From Paraspadella gotoi (taxonomy: Eukaryota; Chaetognatha): a stretch of 64,000 nt of DNA. How positions within the stretch are numbered: the stretch's first letter is position 1; every line of letters starts with the position of its first letter. A program made the position numbers and the translations under genes. Positions 59,841 to 64,000 of the stretch are shown here, in pieces. The DNA lies in NCBI GenBank assembly GCA_051294375.1, contig CM119267.1, positions 1,584,268-1,648,267 on the forward strand, read 5' to 3'. The notes beneath the pieces were generated by a model. That model ran no database searches. It was not told the DNA's origin and was given only the letters and a program-made list of their open reading frames with translations.

Positions 59841-62800
59841 TCACATCCCGACGTTCTCCTGAGGAAGTGCAGAGGGAGCAAATCGCAACCGCGTGATGAG
59901 AGCAATGATCAATCATCAAACGATTATACTGCAGTCTCTATCATTCCAACAGCATCCATTCGATTGCGAGAGAAGTGATTCCATCTTACATACGTAAACT
60001 CATATCAACACAGCTCGGTAGCGCAAAGCATTAGATAACTCAAGTCATTGAAATCATTCAGATGATTTAACAATCAATCAAATCAATAAATTAATATTTC
60101 ATAAAACATTGACTCGAATCAAATCGATCCAAACCATCAACCAAATATCCCAAGACTTTCCTCTCAGCATCATCTCCGCCTCCCCACTCAAATCCGCTTT
60201 GACTGAAGGGAGGAATCCGCTCAGTCGCGCCCGACGCTCTCCACAAATCGACGCACCACGGCGCCGCTCTCCCGGCATGCCGCCCGCCGCCGAGAACCTC
60301 CAAGAACGGAATGGCGATGCTGTCAGACGACTGCGGGATTGAGGGCAGTAAAGAAACCGCACCTCAGCGAGGTGAGAAGCGGCATGACAGTGCCGGCGGC
60401 CGGAGGGCGTTGTAAGTAAGGATCATGATGACAACCAGGATGTCGGCCCGGAGAACTTTAGATATGTCCGTTGAGGTGAGAGAGAGAAAGAGAGAAGAGA
60501 GAGAGAGAAAAGAGAGAGAATGAAGAGAGAGAGAGAGAGAAGGAGAGAGAGAGAAGAGAGAGATGAGTGAGAGAGGGAGTGAGAGAGAGAGAGTGAAGAA
60601 AGAGTGAATTATCCTCTGTATTGAGGGAAAAGAATCCGCACAACCCAGGATGTGGCCGAGAAACGTTTAGAATGTCGTTGAGGTGAGAGAGAAGAATAGA
60701 GGAGAGAGAGAGTGAGAGAGAGTGAGAGATGAGAGAGAGTGAAATTACCATCCTGGTACATTCCACAGGACAGTAGAAGGGGCCAAAAGTGCTCCCAACC
60801 CTGGGGGGGCGGACGATGGAAGAAGTCATGCACGCGACGACCCATTCCTTTGAAGGCTCAGTTTGATGAGCAGGCGCCGGTGACCTGGCGGCGGCCTTGG
60901 GCCGGACTTTGATGAGAACTCAATCAAGGAAACCGGCGCTGTTTAACTGAGGTTGGAAGAAATGAAGAGAGAGAGAGGGACGGGGTTCACACGATGGAGA
61001 CAAAGGTTGGTCCAGGGAAGACTGATGCAGGCGCTTTTATTGGTCACTTTTTCTCCGTTGAGTACATGTTAAGACTGCACTGAAGATAGATACTACGGAT
61101 AATTACATGGCTGTCTCTCCCTCTCTCCTCTCTCTCTCCTCTCTCTTCTCTCTCTCGTCTCTCTCTCACTCAGAATGCAGTCCGTCCCCTTCTACGACGC
61201 AACCAGCTGGGAAACAGATCGTCCAGCGGTTCAGCCGTTGATCGCCGCGATTCTTCTACACTCGGGACCGACCGAAAGGAGGAAGATCGTTTTCTCCTGC
61301 AATCGCTGTCAGACAGGCCACCGTTGCAGACCTTCTGTCCGAGTACATGGAACAGCGGCTCAGAGTCAACACGGTTTCGAAGTGCGTGGGCGGAGGGGAA
61401 GGAAGCCAGCGCCAGCGAACCGAAGACAGAACGAGAGGAAATAAAAAATACGGAGAACGTAATCAATGAAAATAGAAAAAGTAAAAGGCAAATAACGAAA
61501 GAAGAAGATAGTTAAAAGTTTCAAAAGTGGAAAAAAAAGGTTTTAAAAACTGATTTCGCGGTTTCCGAGAATCGATTCTTTTGAACATAATCTAAATCCT
61601 ACATAAAATAAACATTGATTAAATTCAACTCAATCGTGGGCCGTCGAAAAGAAATACAAAGAGAAAATGAATGACAGCTTAACTTGCTTTGAATTAATCG
61701 AGAATTTGGCAAATTATGAGAGAGAGAGAGAGAGATGAGACGAGAGAGCAGTATGGAAGAGAGAAGGAGAGAGAGAGAAAGCACGAGAGAGAAGAGCAGA
61801 GATAGAGAGCAAGAGAGAAGAGAGAGGAGAGGAGAGAGAAGAGAAGAGAGAGAGAGAGAGAGAGAGGAGAGAGCAGGGGAATGTAAGACGAGGAGAGAGA
61901 AGAAGGAGAAGAGAGAGGAGGAGGCTGAGCGAGAGAGACCGAGTCTTCAAATCTCCCTTCCTCCTTCTCTCTCAAGACATCGCGCCCGAGCGGCGGCACA
62001 CAGTCCGCACGAAACAAGACCGCAAGATCTCCCTGACAGCAACAATTCGAAAAGGCCCGTCGCCCGATCACGTCTCGGACGTTTTCGTCCGATCCCCACG
62101 TACCCTATTGGAGGGCGGCTGGTCGCGCTCGGCGCTGAGGGGCGGACGTTCCCAGCGGTTGCAGAGAGACGCTGAGCCTTCGGAGTCCACGGCCGCAGAG
62201 GATCATCCACGGTGGGTTTGCGGCTTGCAGGGATTTAACTTGGTGGATTTAAATTTTTTAAAACTTTTTTACAAATTTTTGCCTCGGCCAAACAGGTGGC
62301 GCGCTTGTGCAATCCGACTTAGACAGATGCAGGAAGACGGGACGGAAGGTTGGCGCGAGCAATTGGGGCGCAGCTTCAGGCGCTTTATCGCAGGTGATTT
62401 GGGAGGTGGCCTCTGTGAAAATTGGATTAAAACTTTATTTGGAAATGGTTGGAAAATTAAAAAAAAAAAGAATGAATTGTTTGGGAAAGACGATAAAAAA
62501 AAAAGACAGAAAATTATAGTAAAAAAAATGAGCTTCAAAAAAAAGACAATGAAATTTATAAAAAAATCATTTTTAAATTCCATTTTCTATTTTAGCGTTG
62601 AATAAACCAAAGATGTTGTTTAAAGTCGGAGGAATCCAAAAGCTTATTTCAATAAGAACTAAAATCGGAATTTAAGATTTTGGTAGTACCTAATTTCGAT
62701 AGGCATTAACAAAGATTACAAGAGTTGCTAATTCTTGCACCAACTCGTTAAATTCCTGACTTTCATCTCGCAATCCTTCCAACTTCTCCAGCAGGTGATC

Positions 62801-64000
62801 AAAGCCGCCCACACGCTCGGCGCCGAACCGACCTCCGCAGAAGCCCGATGACAACCCTCGAAGCGCTTCTAAGTCCGGCTGGTTGAGATCTCTAGGGAGC
62901 GTGACCCGTGCTGTCGACGACGTCACCCAACATTGTCGACTTCTTAGCAATTTACGGAAACAACACATTCTGGAACGACATCACAAGAAAATGCGTCTTG
63001 GCATGCAAGACAGGATGGTGAGTAAGAGCAAATCAGGGATGGTGGAGTAGACAATAATAAGGGATGGTGAGTAGACAAGACAGGGAGATGGTGAGTAAGG
63101 AGTTATCCTTAAATTCCAAATGAAGTTGTTTGTTTAATGGATTGTAAGAGTTTAGCAAGTATACCGTCAGAATAAAAGCATTCTCCTGTTGTGATGGGGA
63201 GACGCGATGGGGGGGTCATATCCTTTGAGGGTGGGCAAAAACTATATACTAGGGGTATGCTCCCAGAGGGATAATTTTTTGGAACATTTAAAGGCAGCCC
63301 TGTTGCAGATCCCTTGACGGTATAAAAAAATTGCCATTCCCCCGAGGGGTAACCGCTAGGTATTAATAAAATATTTAACCCGCTTGCTATTTTTTTTTAA
63401 AAAACAAAATAAGCTTTTTTCAATTAATTTTATTCTAAATATTTTTCTCTCTTTCTTTCTCTTACTTTTCCTATCTGCTCTCTTTCTTTTATCTCTATTA
63501 TTCTTTTTTTTATTCTGTTATTTTTTATCTTTAATTTAATTTTTTTAACTTTTTTTAGGTATGTTATATTAAGAGTACCCCTAAATAATTTAAAAAAACA
63601 TTGTTCTCCTAGCCCTTATCGCCCAGGCAGCCCCTTTTATCACCCTGGGGGACAGCCCCTTCTATTGCCTCAAGGGGCCAGCCCCTTCTATCGTCCCAAG
63701 GGGGAACTCTTAGAGCGATCGGATATTCCTTCAAGTTTTAGGATTAAGGGTTTGTAGTGAGAGATTATGGTTTGAAATTAAGTTTAAGGCATTAAGTAAT
63801 GGAAATGAAGAGAAAAGAAGAGTCCGGAATTCATTATGTATTCACTGATTATCATCAACATTGTCATTCACATGTTCACCATGTCACTCTAAACGACTCT
63901 CTCTCTTCTCTCCTCTCTCTGCTTCTCCTCTCATCTCTCGGTCTCGCGTCCGGGGGGCGTGCGTCTGCTCGCGCTCTCGTCGTGGTCGTGCGGTCTGGTC
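59840..64000 (+). pseudogene. Third, frame-broken copy of alpha-catenin exons 4-10 with introns
   Basis: Collinear with 49,500-53,050: end of exon 4 (59,845-59,900), exon 5 (about 60,170-60,350), exon 6 (about 60,770-60,950), exon 7 (from 61,181), exon 8 (about 61,977-62,212), exon 9 (about 62,296-62,393), exon 10 (about 62,795-63,017), then the donor repeats, the GGGGCAGCCCC minisatellite and a CT array. Dense single-base insertions in both exons and introns break every frame. About 80 bp around 60,360-60,440 has no counterpart. It looks like unpolished long-read sequence rather than an aged pseudogene. Confidence 0.8.

Overview
This window is nuclear DNA of an invertebrate animal. The coding signal is cut into short exons with GT/AG borders and matching phases, the DNA is saturated with microsatellites (GA, CT, TTAC, ATTC, TTTC, GTCC, GAC), and there are SINE-like, MITE-like and Helentron-like repeats. 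I could not place it in a phylum. No rRNA, tRNA gene, operon or CRISPR array was seen.

Layout. (1) 1-15,110, minus strand: four exons in consistent phase of an unrecognised acidic, low-complexity protein of at least 871 residues, with its start at 15,110 and its 3' end beyond base 1. One exon encodes a pentapeptide-like repeat block. (2) 15.8-17.98 kb, plus strand: the 3' end of a single-pass membrane protein gene with a long Pro/Gln-rich tail. (3) 20.5-20.8 kb, plus strand: two spliced exons of an unrecognised acidic protein. (4) 24,567-58,454, plus strand: a nearly complete alpha-catenin gene in 17 coding exons (about 954 residues plus whatever lies in a 165-N gap). It would link cadherin/beta-catenin to actin. 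(5) Inside alpha-catenin intron 3, on the opposite strand, a complete three-exon gene (46,912-48,372) for a 131-residue secreted protein with ten mature cysteines and a kringle/FN2-like W-C...W-x-Y-C signature. I did not recognise its family.

Large-scale structure. About 9 kb (16.4-25.4 kb) recurs in reverse complement at 25.8-35.9 kb, so alpha-catenin intron 1 contains an inverted copy of exon 1 and of the neighbour's last exon. About 4.2 kb (exons 4-5 plus the nested gene) is present twice in direct order (41.6-45.8 and 45.9-50.0 kb). A third, indel-ridden copy of exons 4-10 follows the gene (59.84-64.0 kb). A noisy copy of the 14.5-15.1 kb exon lies at 11.76-12.17 kb. Five gaps of exactly 25 N touch or lie near several of these duplications. 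That pattern suggests overfilled gaps closed with unpolished long reads or retained haplotypes, so copy number here should not be taken at face value. Against a pure sequencing artefact, the two palindrome arms differ by a SINE-like insertion with target-site duplication and by a synonymous base in exon 1.

Most remaining sequence is intron or intergenic DNA with simple repeats and several candidate mobile-element families, listed individually. Exon calls rest on reading-frame continuity, splice-site consensus and recalled similarity to alpha-catenin. No alignment could be run.
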